From the IMG/VR virus record IMGVR_UViG_3300042868_009582, positions 1-33,577 of that record: a DNA stretch of 33,577 bases; one strand, written 5' to 3'. Position numbers and translations under genes: made by a program. The notes beneath the pieces were generated by a model. That model had not been told where the DNA came from. It saw nothing but the letters and a program-made list of their open reading frames with translations, and made no database searches. Source of the stretch: a virus. Shown here in pieces: positions 24,771 to 32,329 of the stretch (position 1 is its first letter; the number at the start of each line of letters is the position of its first letter).

Positions 24771-24796
24771 AAAAAACCCCGATATTTCTATCAGGG
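24771..24796 (-). terminator. Minus-strand terminator closing the tape-measure operon
   Basis: The minus strand reads CCCTGATA, loop GAAA, TATCGGGG, then six T. One pair is G-U in the minus-strand RNA but a C-A mismatch in the plus-strand RNA, which fixes the direction. It lies 25 bp after the last small gene (stop 24822). Confidence 0.85.
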
Positions 24797-24821
24797 TTAA
24801 AATGGTTATTCTTCGTATACT

Positions 24822-24956
24822 TTACCTACCTTGTCCTCTATATTGTTTTTTCTTTGGAGTATGTTTATTAAAAGATTTCTGCCCATTTAATTGTCCGGAC
24901 TTTCTTGTCCCAAATGAAATCTTATTATTACTTCCAGCTGATTTAATCTTTGCCAA
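24822..24956 (-). CDS. Small basic phage protein ending YRGQGR
   Basis: 44 residues if started at TTG 24956, inside the end of the lipoprotein gene. The sequence is strongly basic (GTRKSGQLNGQKSFNKHTPK) and ends KKKQYRGQGR, an ending I recognise from small basic proteins of many environmental phages, function unknown. No ATG is available in frame, so a TTG start coupled to the upstream stop is proposed. The terminator follows 25 bp later. Confidence 0.5.
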   Translation of the reverse strand: MAKIKSAGSNNKISFGTRKSGQLNGQKSFNKHTPKKKQYRGQGR

Positions 24957-25110
24957 TTGTATCTACTTTTAATGTGTCCACTTTTACTTCAGTTGAGTCT
25001 ATTTTCATTTCACTTTTTGGTGCAGTTCCACATCCCCATATACAAAATGCAAGTAATGTTATTGCAATAAATATTGTAAATATCTTTTGTGTTTTAGTTA
25101 ATTTTTTCAT
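24943..25110 (-). CDS. Small predicted lipoprotein, possible lysis component
   Basis: 55 residues. Basic start (MKKLTKTQK), hydrophobic core IFTIFIAITLLAFCIWG, then Cys27 followed by a small polar domain of about 28 residues with VKVDTLKVDTIGK. This resembles a lipoprotein signal with a loose lipobox (IWGC). A short lipoprotein near the end of a late phage operon could be an outer-membrane spanin subunit (Rz1-like), but no partner is clear; the preceding coiled-coil protein lacks a membrane helix. Its ATG overlaps the previous stop (ATGA). Confidence 0.6.
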   Translation of the reverse strand: MKKLTKTQKIFTIFIAITLLAFCIWGCGTAPKSEMKIDSTEVKVDTLKVDTIGKD

Positions 25111-25289
25111 AATCCTTTGTATTTGTTGTTTGATAAATAACTCACTTCTAATTGTAGTGAGTGTATGTCTTTTGATAATTGTAAAACTAATTCTCTTAGT
25201 TCGTTAATTTGTCTTTGTTGTGCCTCTATTTTCAATTCCATATCATAAAGAGTTGAATTGAATTTGTCCTTTCGGAATAAGTGCATCAT
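25107..25289 (-). CDS. Small coiled-coil protein
   Basis: 60 residues; nearly all of residues 14-52 form a coiled coil (YDMELKIEAQQRQINELREL). It overlaps the lipoprotein start by four bases, so the two are translationally coupled. Function unknown. Confidence 0.55.
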   Translation of the reverse strand: MMHLFRKDKFNSTLYDMELKIEAQQRQINELRELVLQLSKDIHSLQLEVSYLSNNKYKGL

Positions 25290-25295
25290 ATTATT

Positions 25296-25613
25296 TTATT
25301 TTGGTTCTGAAATAGGAACACAGTTAGGGACTTCTCTACCATCCATATCTTTTGTTCCAATTGCTTCGTAACCCTCCCAACAAGCGTCTTCTAATCCTGC
25401 TGCTTGTAAGTTTATTCCTCTAAACTTTGTATTGTATGCTACAGCAGCCATTACTTTTTCAGCAGTGTTGGTTATCTTACCCATCTCTTGTCTATCCCAT
25501 TTAGACTTACATATCGCGTAGGATTGGTCTTGTGGATAGTCCTGAGTTTCTTCACCCATACATCTACTTATAAATTGTTCTTCGTTTTCTGATTTACCTG
25601 GTTGTATTGGCAT
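25296..25613 (-). CDS. Conserved phage protein with protease-associated sequence style
   Basis: 105 residues. PIQPGKSENEEQFISRCMGE and DQSYAICKSKWDRQ form a Cys-containing segment that in many Bacteroidota phages lies at the start of head-maturation or protease-related proteins. The second half (GLEDACWEGYEAIGTKDMDG, REVPNCVPI) is another recurrent phage domain. No catalytic residues can be assigned. It is preceded one base upstream by the 109-residue gene. Confidence 0.55.
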   Translation of the reverse strand: MPIQPGKSENEEQFISRCMGEETQDYPQDQSYAICKSKWDRQEMGKITNTAEKVMAAVAYNTKFRGINLQAAGLEDACWEGYEAIGTKDMDGREVPNCVPISEPK

Positions 25614-25614
25614 G

Positions 25615-25944
25615 TTAATTTACTTTATATGTTTTATTGTCAAATCTTACTTTATATACTGTATTGAAATCTATTGTTCTCCAATCTCCTTGCAATCCTT
25701 TTACTTGAATATTATACATATCCATTTCAGCTTTTGTATCACTACCACCTGCAATTCCATCTCCAATAGGCCCGTCAACCCAATACATATCATAGTATCT
25801 TCTTTTACCTGTTTCAGTTATCCAACCTACTCTTGCAGGATTGTTAATGCTAGTTTGGTTTTTTAATCTATATTCAAATTCAGAAAAACTGATTGTTTGA
25901 GATATAAACTCAACTAACTTTTTACTTACTGAATTACTTGTCAT
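25615..25944 (-). CDS. Small beta-rich phage protein (SH3-like barrel possible)
   Basis: 109 residues. After a helical start (SKKLVEFISQTISFSEFEYR) the chain alternates strands and turns (ARVGWITETGKRRYYDMYWV, QGDWRTIDFNTVYKVRFDNK). This recalls small SH3-like barrel proteins annotated in crAss-like and related phages, but that is only a resemblance. Its ATG overlaps the end of the 342-residue gene by 11 bases. Confidence 0.5.
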   Translation of the reverse strand: MTSNSVSKKLVEFISQTISFSEFEYRLKNQTSINNPARVGWITETGKRRYYDMYWVDGPIGDGIAGGSDTKAEMDMYNIQVKGLQGDWRTIDFNTVYKVRFDNKTYKVN

Positions 25945-26962
25945 CTTTTTTCTTTTTAGCTACTTGACCTGGATAACTTGATACGATTGATGGTTGTACT
26001 TCAGTTTCAGTTAGTAATCCTAACTCTCTTAATTTATTTCTACTATATCCTAATCCTGCTTTACCTCCCCATAATAAGAATGAAATAGTTCCACAAGCAT
26101 TCATATCACTTTCGTCATAGTATACTTCTGCTCTACTTAAATACGAATACATTCTTTTCAAAGTCTCTACTGAAATAGGTTCTCCTTTTGCAAGTTGTTG
26201 TGCTCTTACCTTTCCTACTTGAGTTGCACATTTATTACCATTCTTTTCGTTTAATTCAATTCCTCTCTTTGCATTATTAGATATTCCACTACCATAGTCC
26301 GAATAAGATTCCATTTCTATTCTTTGTCCTTTTCCGTATCTCTTATCTTTCTTAATGATTGCTTTTATTTGTCCTAAGAATATTTCTGCTTCTTCCTCTG
26401 TTAAATCATCTATTGCTTTCTCTAATGATAATTTCAAATCTGATTTACGATGTTCAAACAATCCTTCTATTGAATATCCGTTAAATGTTCCGTCTTTTAC
26501 TTTTTTCCAAACATCATCATTCTCTACTTTGTATACTGCAAATAATGTTCCTTTTGGTAAAGTAAATCCGTATAAATTTGATTTATCTTTTGTTGGTTGT
26601 TCTACTAGCCACAATTCAGTTAAATAAACACCTGATACTTTCTTACCATGTTCTTCAGTTACCTCTGCACCAAATCCATTCTTCATAAACTTTCTAGCAA
26701 CATTCTCAATTGTCTCTTCACTAAAATATACATAGTATCTTTCACCATCTTCACTCATTCTTAATATCTTCTTATTAGGAATTAACATAGGGCCAGCAAC
26801 AAGTCTCTTTTCATCAGATACTTCTGCAAACTTTACTTCGTTTGAAAAGTATACAAAATCTCTTTCTATTGCTCCCGCAGCTACGAATGAGTTGGCAAAT
26901 ACACCATCTTCTTCGTCTTGTAATATAAGTTCAAATAATTCTTCCATATTATCTTTTAACAT
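25934..26962 (-). CDS. XkdF-like prohead protease candidate with C-terminal phage domain
   Basis: 342 residues. Residues about 10-200 resemble XkdF-type phage serine protease or head-maturation domains: KRLVAGPMLIPNKKILRMSE, GVYLTELWLVEQPTKDKSNL, then GTLFAVYKVENDDVWKKVKD and FNGYSIEGLF. Residues about 215-330 are a second recurrent domain (GNKCATQVGKVRAQQLAKGE, DESDMNACGTISFLLWGGKA). The C-terminus is Lys-rich. Two starts are possible, 26962 or 26947; the latter ATG is preceded by TGTTAAAAGATAAT, close to the recurring leader motif. It lies 18 bp after the tape measure and far from the capsid gene, which is unusual for a protease. Confidence 0.65.
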   Translation of the reverse strand: MLKDNMEELFELILQDEEDGVFANSFVAAGAIERDFVYFSNEVKFAEVSDEKRLVAGPMLIPNKKILRMSEDGERYYVYFSEETIENVARKFMKNGFGAEVTEEHGKKVSGVYLTELWLVEQPTKDKSNLYGFTLPKGTLFAVYKVENDDVWKKVKDGTFNGYSIEGLFEHRKSDLKLSLEKAIDDLTEEEAEIFLGQIKAIIKKDKRYGKGQRIEMESYSDYGSGISNNAKRGIELNEKNGNKCATQVGKVRAQQLAKGEPISVETLKRMYSYLSRAEVYYDESDMNACGTISFLLWGGKAGLGYSRNKLRELGLLTETEVQPSIVSSYPGQVAKKKKDDK

Positions 26963-26980
26963 AAGTAATTTTTTTTTTCA

Positions 26981-28786
26981 TTAGCTAAATGTAGCAGCTG
27001 AGTTTGTTCTTCTATCTAAAGCTTGTTGTGAACTCATTTTTTGTGAAACAACATATGCTTCAATTGGTTTTTGTGAAGCACCTATCGTTTGTGCAATTTG
27101 TTCAGTTGTATTTATTCCTTGTCCTGTTTGTATTTGTGGTGTTGGAATTGATGGTACACTACCCATACTTGGTGCAGGGCCTGCAGATGACATACCTTTT
27201 GCACCTGGTATCTTTGGTAATTGAGTTGATAAAATCTTTCTAACATTCATTAAACCTGCAACAATAACAGTTCCTGCTGCAATTGCACCAAATGGAGGTG
27301 GATATGCAGCTAATGCTTTGTTTGCACCGGCGTAAGTATCAATACCTGCCTGTGCAACTGCTAATGCTTTACCTGCAACTGTATTCTCTCCAACTAAAGA
27401 TGCAACTGAACCTAATGCATTTGATATAATTGCTAACTTTGTTTCTTGTGTTGCTCTTTCTATCTGTATTCTACCAGCTTGTGTCTGTTTATCATACGCG
27501 TCTAATTCATCATTAGTTGCTTTATGTGCAACCAATGTTTTTCTATCTAACTCTCTTGCATTTTCAAATACTGCTAAATCATCTTCAAATGTTGCTATAC
27601 CTTGTGCTCTTCTTAATGCGTATTCTGCTTCTATTAAATTAGCTTTACCTGCTCTATCTCTATCTGCTAATTCTAAATCCTTTGCAGCTTTCTCTTCATC
27701 TAATTGTTGTAATCTTTTTGCTAATTCAATTTCAAAATCAAGTAGCTCTTTATTTTTTTGTTCAGCTAATTCTTTTTGTTTTTGGTTGTTTGCAGTAGTA
27801 ATTTCTATAAATCCAGCTTCTGCATTTTCTTTTTCACCTTGTAAAGTTTTCCACTCTGCACTATCTTTTTTATATAATGCTTGTTTTTTATTTAATAAGT
27901 CAATTTGTAAATCATATGACTTCTTTGCAAACTCTTGTTCTACAAATAGTTTTTGTTCTTCACTAAATGCAGATTGCATTGCAATTGCTTTTTCTTTACT
28001 TAACCGACCTTCTTTAAGTTTTTGTTCTGCATCTAATTGTTTAATCAATTCTTGCAAATACTTATCTCTATCGTCTTTTTGTTCTTTAAGATTTTTCTTT
28101 TGAGTTTTGGTCATCTTAGATGCACCCTTCTCAAATCTATCAGTTGCTGCTTCGTAGTTATCACTAAATGATGTTACTGATGATTTAGCATCTTCCCATG
28201 CACCTTTGAAATCTCCTTGGAATAATTTTACAACAGCTGAACCTAATTTACCTAATGATTGGAATACTGCAGTTACTGCTGAATAAACAACTTTGAATGC
28301 CTTTGTTACATACGGCATTACATTAATTGCTAATTCAATAAACCCATCAATAAGTGGTGATAATGCTTCTAAAATACCACCAAAGATTTGTTCCATTGCA
28401 ATTAGTAATGGCTCAAACTTCTTCATACTACCTTCAGTCTGACTAAATGCAGCTACCAATCCACCTAATAAAGAAACAATTAAACCAATACCTGTTGCTT
28501 TTAACGCTGCACCAAATGATTGAGTTGAAACTTTTAATTTATTCAAAGCTGCACCTACCGAACCAATTGGCCCTCCAGCAGCCTCTAATGAGTCAATCCA
28601 ATCTGCAGATGTCTTTTTAGCCGATTTAATTTTATCTTCTAAGTCATCAATTTGATTAAATATTTTTTTGAACTCATCTGACCCTACAGCCGTTTGTTTC
28701 AATTGCTTTTTTAATTCTTTCAAATCTGCAATTGACTCACCCAAGTTAGATTGGACTTCAATGTCTATTTCAACTTTTTCTGCCAT
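26981..28786 (-). CDS. Tail tape measure protein
   Basis: 601 residues. N-terminal helical part (ESIADLKELKKQLKQTAVGS), a hydrophobic segment at about 94-115 (LKATGIGLIVSLLGGLVAAF), further hydrophobic helices at about 125-165, then a long coiled coil at about 225-430 rich in Lys, Glu and Ala, and a Gly/Pro/Ala C-terminus (PKIPGAKGMSSAGPAPSMG). This is the standard build of tape measure proteins. By the usual rule of about 0.15 nm per residue the tail would be near 90 nm. It lies after the glycosyltransferase cassette, not after the chaperone candidate. Confidence 0.85.
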   Translation of the reverse strand: MAEKVEIDIEVQSNLGESIADLKELKKQLKQTAVGSDEFKKIFNQIDDLEDKIKSAKKTSADWIDSLEAAGGPIGSVGAALNKLKVSTQSFGAALKATGIGLIVSLLGGLVAAFSQTEGSMKKFEPLLIAMEQIFGGILEALSPLIDGFIELAINVMPYVTKAFKVVYSAVTAVFQSLGKLGSAVVKLFQGDFKGAWEDAKSSVTSFSDNYEAATDRFEKGASKMTKTQKKNLKEQKDDRDKYLQELIKQLDAEQKLKEGRLSKEKAIAMQSAFSEEQKLFVEQEFAKKSYDLQIDLLNKKQALYKKDSAEWKTLQGEKENAEAGFIEITTANNQKQKELAEQKNKELLDFEIELAKRLQQLDEEKAAKDLELADRDRAGKANLIEAEYALRRAQGIATFEDDLAVFENARELDRKTLVAHKATNDELDAYDKQTQAGRIQIERATQETKLAIISNALGSVASLVGENTVAGKALAVAQAGIDTYAGANKALAAYPPPFGAIAAGTVIVAGLMNVRKILSTQLPKIPGAKGMSSAGPAPSMGSVPSIPTPQIQTGQGINTTEQIAQTIGASQKPIEAYVVSQKMSSQQALDRRTNSAATFS

Positions 28787-28920
28787 ATCATTCGTTTAAT
28801 TAATTGTTTTAAGGATTTCCATGTTGTTGGAATTTCATATCTTCCCTTTGCAATATCAACTCTTTTTGATACTGCATAATAGTCCTTTTCAGACAATAGG
28901 TCAATTGTATTCTTAATCAT
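28765..28920 (-). CDS. Small protein overlapping tape measure start
   Basis: 51 residues starting at the ATG at 28920. KNTIDLLSEKDYYAVSKRVD and YEIPTTWKSLKQLIKRMIWQ suggest a small helical, basic protein. The end overlaps the tape measure start by 22 bases in a different frame, implying translational coupling. By position it could be a second tail chaperone or tape-measure-associated factor, but there is no family evidence. Confidence 0.5.
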   Translation of the reverse strand: MIKNTIDLLSEKDYYAVSKRVDIAKGRYEIPTTWKSLKQLIKRMIWQKKLK

Positions 28921-28942
28921 ATACCTCTAACAAATAATAAAA

Positions 28943-29746
28943 CTAAAATAGTGGAGAGAAATACTTTTTATAGCATTCTACATCAATGACATTTTCCTGT
29001 GATTTAAGGAACTCATAGTATTTTTCATATACTTTATCTAACTCTAATTTATCTAACGGAATTAAGGGGTCTGTGCAATAATCACCACTACTCTTCTTAT
29101 GGTTTTCAAAGTTATCTGGATTATTTATATCTCCTGATTGTTTATGTCCTGCAACTTCTGCAGGGTCTGACCAATTAAAGCAGTATGATGGAATATATTT
29201 TTGGTTATATTCATCTAATTGCCTTTCATCTCTCAATCTTGTATACCAACTTAAACCTTCATAACCGGTCATATCTTCTCTAAAGCCAATCTCTTTAATT
29301 CTATTCATCTTTACAATTACAGATGCTTCTAAAGTATTTTGACAAAACTCTACTCTATCTCCAGTTGCAAATAAACTTTTCTGTGGTTTCCATGCATCTT
29401 TACCATTTTCAGTAATACCTTCTACAGCTTGTTCAATATGATAAGGTAAATAAATATCGTCATCATCTGCTAACATAAAGTAATCACCAGTTGTATGAGT
29501 TACTGCATCTCTACATATCTCACCTCTGTTTTTATACTTCTCGCCAGTTAAATAGTTTATATCATTATTTACTACAATAATAGTTGGGTCATCAAAACCT
29601 AATTCGTATGGGTATTCCATATCTGTATTGAATATAATCAACTCTTTATTTGGATATGTTTGTGCATGATATTGTGCAACTATTCTTTTCACACAATAAA
29701 ACCTTCTATATGAAGTGCATACAAATGAAACTTTCTTATCTACCAT
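28943..29746 (-). CDS. Family 2-type (GT-A) glycosyltransferase
   Basis: 267 residues. It starts VSFVCTSYRRFYCVKRIVAQ, the nucleotide-sugar binding strand-loop-helix of GT2-type enzymes, then YPNKELIIFNTD, DAVTHTTGDYFMLADDDD and IYLPYHIEQAVEG, with the metal-binding Asp cluster at 94-97. WYTRLRD and a C-terminal domain follow. It transfers a sugar from an activated donor; donor and acceptor cannot be read from sequence. Last of four overlapping genes (seven-base overlap with the preceding one). The likely acceptor, by neighbourhood, is a phage virion protein or host envelope glycan. Confidence 0.8.
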   Translation of the reverse strand: MVDKKVSFVCTSYRRFYCVKRIVAQYHAQTYPNKELIIFNTDMEYPYELGFDDPTIIVVNNDINYLTGEKYKNRGEICRDAVTHTTGDYFMLADDDDIYLPYHIEQAVEGITENGKDAWKPQKSLFATGDRVEFCQNTLEASVIVKMNRIKEIGFREDMTGYEGLSWYTRLRDERQLDEYNQKYIPSYCFNWSDPAEVAGHKQSGDINNPDNFENHKKSSGDYCTDPLIPLDKLELDKVYEKYYEFLKSQENVIDVECYKKYFSPLF

Positions 29747-30726
29747 ATTTTGCCTTTTTTGAATTTCTTTATAAAGTAATCATCACAATCTAATAAGTTG
29801 TGTTTTTCTAAATTTGCTGTAATAATCTCTCTGTGGTCATTTCTTCCTAATCCTTCATCTACTATAAAACTTCTTTCATCACCTTCAAATCTTTTTCTAT
29901 TCCATTTTTCAGCAATTATATCAAGCTTTCTTTCTATAAAATCATATTCATCAATCCATCCTTTATATCCTTCTGTTGATAACATCTCAGTAAACTTATC
30001 ATTTTGGAATGCGGTCACTCTTGTAGAGGATTGATTACTACTGCCTCTCTTAATTGTAGTGATATCATAATCTTCAACTAGGTTATTTAGGTTATTAACC
30101 CAATCCTGTTTTAGATGACATACTCCTGTAAGTTTTAATCCGTATTTGCTTCCCATCATTGTTCCCATCATAGCACTTAAAGACATTAATGTTGCTTCAC
30201 CTCTTTGTTTTGCTAAACGAGGAGAAACGTGTATAATTTCGTAGTTCTTTATGTTTGGGAAGGTAGGTATCCATTTCTTAAATAAAGTCCAATCAGGGTT
30301 ATAATTGTGGTCTTTAATTTGATTGTATGGGTCATCACCTATATGCATATGAACACCATCTTTAGTTTTTAAGTCAGGTGTAGAACAATCTGCAATAACT
30401 AAATTAAATGGTTGTTGTATAATTCTACTATTTACAGCTAATGCAAGTAAACATTGTTCAACTCTATTGCAAGATGTCATTATCAAACAATTCTCATCAA
30501 CATATTTTGTCTGAGGATATTTTAGATTTGCACCTTCGTTAACTTCAAAGAAATGTTCTACTCCGTTATCCTCAATCCAAATATGTAGTTTCTTTTCAAT
30601 ACCTGGTTTAGTATCTGTTAAATAATGATTAGATGCATTCAAAGATAATTTATCCTCTCTTACAAATAATTTATATACTTTGTCTAAAACATCTACACCA
30701 CCCCATTCTGCTTTAGTTATTTTCAT
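29740..30726 (-). CDS. Putative glycosyltransferase-associated protein with N-terminal accessory domain
   Basis: 328 residues. Residues 1-65 form a small separate domain (MKITKAEWGGVDVLDKVYKL, then KPGIEKKLHIWIEDN) resembling short beta-sandwich domains attached to bacterial glycan-related proteins. Residues about 75-328 start TKYVDENCLIMTSCNRVEQC, a GT-A-like opening, and continue with VIADCSTPDLKTKDGVHMHI. No canonical DxD was pinned down. Overlap with the methyltransferase gene (14 bases) and the GT2 gene (7 bases) ties it to the cassette. I infer a sugar transfer or glycan modification role, moderately. Confidence 0.6.
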   Translation of the reverse strand: MKITKAEWGGVDVLDKVYKLFVREDKLSLNASNHYLTDTKPGIEKKLHIWIEDNGVEHFFEVNEGANLKYPQTKYVDENCLIMTSCNRVEQCLLALAVNSRIIQQPFNLVIADCSTPDLKTKDGVHMHIGDDPYNQIKDHNYNPDWTLFKKWIPTFPNIKNYEIIHVSPRLAKQRGEATLMSLSAMMGTMMGSKYGLKLTGVCHLKQDWVNNLNNLVEDYDITTIKRGSSNQSSTRVTAFQNDKFTEMLSTEGYKGWIDEYDFIERKLDIIAEKWNRKRFEGDERSFIVDEGLGRNDHREIITANLEKHNLLDCDDYFIKKFKKGKIW

Positions 30727-31309
30727 TCTTAAACTTTATTAACATGCTACCTCTGAATGTTGGAATATATAATCCCCATTCAATTTTAGTTGTATTGTGT
30801 CTCATAAAATCGTTAGTAGAATTACGAACATCCATATGATAGTCGTAATCATCTAATATTACATAATTGCAATTACCCATTGCCAACTCTAAATCATGTA
30901 TCTTACACTTATATGAGTGACAACCATCAATTGAAATTAAATCGTAAAAACGGGGTAATTGTGTTGCAATTTGAGAGTCTTGTGTAAGTAAATCCCATTT
31001 TGTATCACCATTATAGTATTTTTGGATATGTTTTTTAGTTTCCTCATTATTATTACCATAGGTTTCTAAATCTAATCCTAATGCACTTTCCATCTTTGGA
31101 TTGCCTAATAAAGTTGGTAAAAAAGAGAATCCAAACCTAACACCTATTTCTAAGAATGATTTTGGTTTAATGGTTTTACTAATTGCATAATACCATTCAA
31201 AACAATTACCACTAAAAACGTAATCGTAACTATCGTATTTAGTAAAAAATTCAGATGGGATTATATCGTGAATTGAATCCGGTTTGTTCTTAAATAATTT
31301 TTCTATCAT
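30713..31309 (-). CDS. SAM-dependent methyltransferase of the glycan cassette
   Basis: 198 residues. SFLEIGVRFGFS (residues 52-62) is the SAM-binding motif I loop of class I methyltransferases. YDLISIDGCHSY (122-133) and NYVILDDYDYH (148-158) match the acidic strand positions of the Methyltransf_24-type group, often associated with glycan or small-molecule O-methylation. It overlaps the upstream 323-residue gene by four bases (ATGA) and the downstream gene by 14, so it is co-translated with glycosyltransferases and probably caps or modifies sugars. Confidence 0.75.
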   Translation of the reverse strand: MIEKLFKNKPDSIHDIIPSEFFTKYDSYDYVFSGNCFEWYYAISKTIKPKSFLEIGVRFGFSFLPTLLGNPKMESALGLDLETYGNNNEETKKHIQKYYNGDTKWDLLTQDSQIATQLPRFYDLISIDGCHSYKCKIHDLELAMGNCNYVILDDYDYHMDVRNSTNDFMRHNTTKIEWGLYIPTFRGSMLIKFKNENN

Positions 31310-32277
31310 AACAGTTTTGTATTTTTAGCAGCTTCACATATTGCTAACCAATACTGATATGATGCTGTATTGTTTAATAGAGTAAGTGTTACATCATACG
31401 GATATTTTTCCATATAATCTGCTTTATAAAATAATTGTTGTTTGTTGTGAATTACACCTGCATTGTGAAATATATTTTTTCTATGAAACTCTTCTTCTTG
31501 TGATGTTGCCCAACTAAAATCAAAGTTTTCATGACAGATAGTTTGATTTCCTCTTAACCAACCGTTCCATAATACTGCCCACATATCTGCACACCATATT
31601 TGTAACTCGTGATAGTTTGGATTGGCTTCTTTCTTTATTACATTCATTTCTGTAATTTCTTTGAACAATCTTTCACAATCCTTTTCTACTTTATCCCAAA
31701 AACTAAAATCAATATTCTTCATTAGGTATTGTGCACCGATATTAGCTAATTCATTAAGTTCAACTTCACCTTTAGATATGCCAACAATCTCACACATTTT
31801 ATCTAAGATATCTTGACCTTTAGATTTAATGTAAGTATGTCCTATATACCAACGAGTATCTGAACCATACCACTTTTTATCACCAATCATAATATTAGTA
31901 ATCCATTCAGTAGGTGGCTTTGTAAAAAGAATATCACAATCATGATAAAAGATTGCATCATCTTTTAATTCAGGATACTTTTCCCAATGTTGCTTTAAGA
32001 TGTTAGGACGAATTGAACTAATATAATGTTTAGTTTCTCTTGTATCATCGTAGAAAAAGAAACGTGCTGCATACCCATTAGCTAGTTTTATCCAACTTTC
32101 AGGTATTACACCATCTATTTTCCAACAAACGATATCAACCTGATTTAAGTTAATACCATGTTTTCTGAAGTTAGTTAGTAAAACTTCTACTTGCCATGCG
32201 TAATATTCATTTGCCGGTTGTGCACAAATAAATCGTAATTGTTTTTGTGGAGTATCTCCAATGTAAATTGATGCCAT
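31306..32277 (-). CDS. Putative GT-A glycosyltransferase (DxD type)
   Basis: 323 residues. QLRFICAQPANEYYAWQVEV starts a Rossmann-like nucleotide-sugar domain. The metal-binding DxD is DCD at 113-115 in AIFYHDCDILFTKPP, followed by YGSDTRWYIGHTYIKSKG and later HNAGVIHNKQQLFYKADYME. This layout recalls glycosyltransferases acting on protein hydroxyl groups (for example hydroxyproline arabinosyltransferase-like enzymes), which is notable next to Thr/Ser-rich tail proteins, but the resemblance is by eye. First gene of the cassette, 52 bp after the stop of the modular adhesin; the gap contains TGTTAAATAATAAAGG. Confidence 0.7.
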   Translation of the reverse strand: MASIYIGDTPQKQLRFICAQPANEYYAWQVEVLLTNFRKHGINLNQVDIVCWKIDGVIPESWIKLANGYAARFFFYDDTRETKHYISSIRPNILKQHWEKYPELKDDAIFYHDCDILFTKPPTEWITNIMIGDKKWYGSDTRWYIGHTYIKSKGQDILDKMCEIVGISKGEVELNELANIGAQYLMKNIDFSFWDKVEKDCERLFKEITEMNVIKKEANPNYHELQIWCADMWAVLWNGWLRGNQTICHENFDFSWATSQEEEFHRKNIFHNAGVIHNKQQLFYKADYMEKYPYDVTLTLLNNTASYQYWLAICEAAKNTKLL

Positions 32278-32329
32278 AAAAATTGCCTTTATTATTTAAC
32301 ACCACCAATTTACTTTTTCCAACTTCCGA

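Noticed and set aside
24652-24972. 106-residue plus-strand open frame
   Set aside because: It runs through two intrinsic terminators and the stems of the RNA candidate and overlaps minus-strand small genes with better coding character. Its composition is not protein-like.
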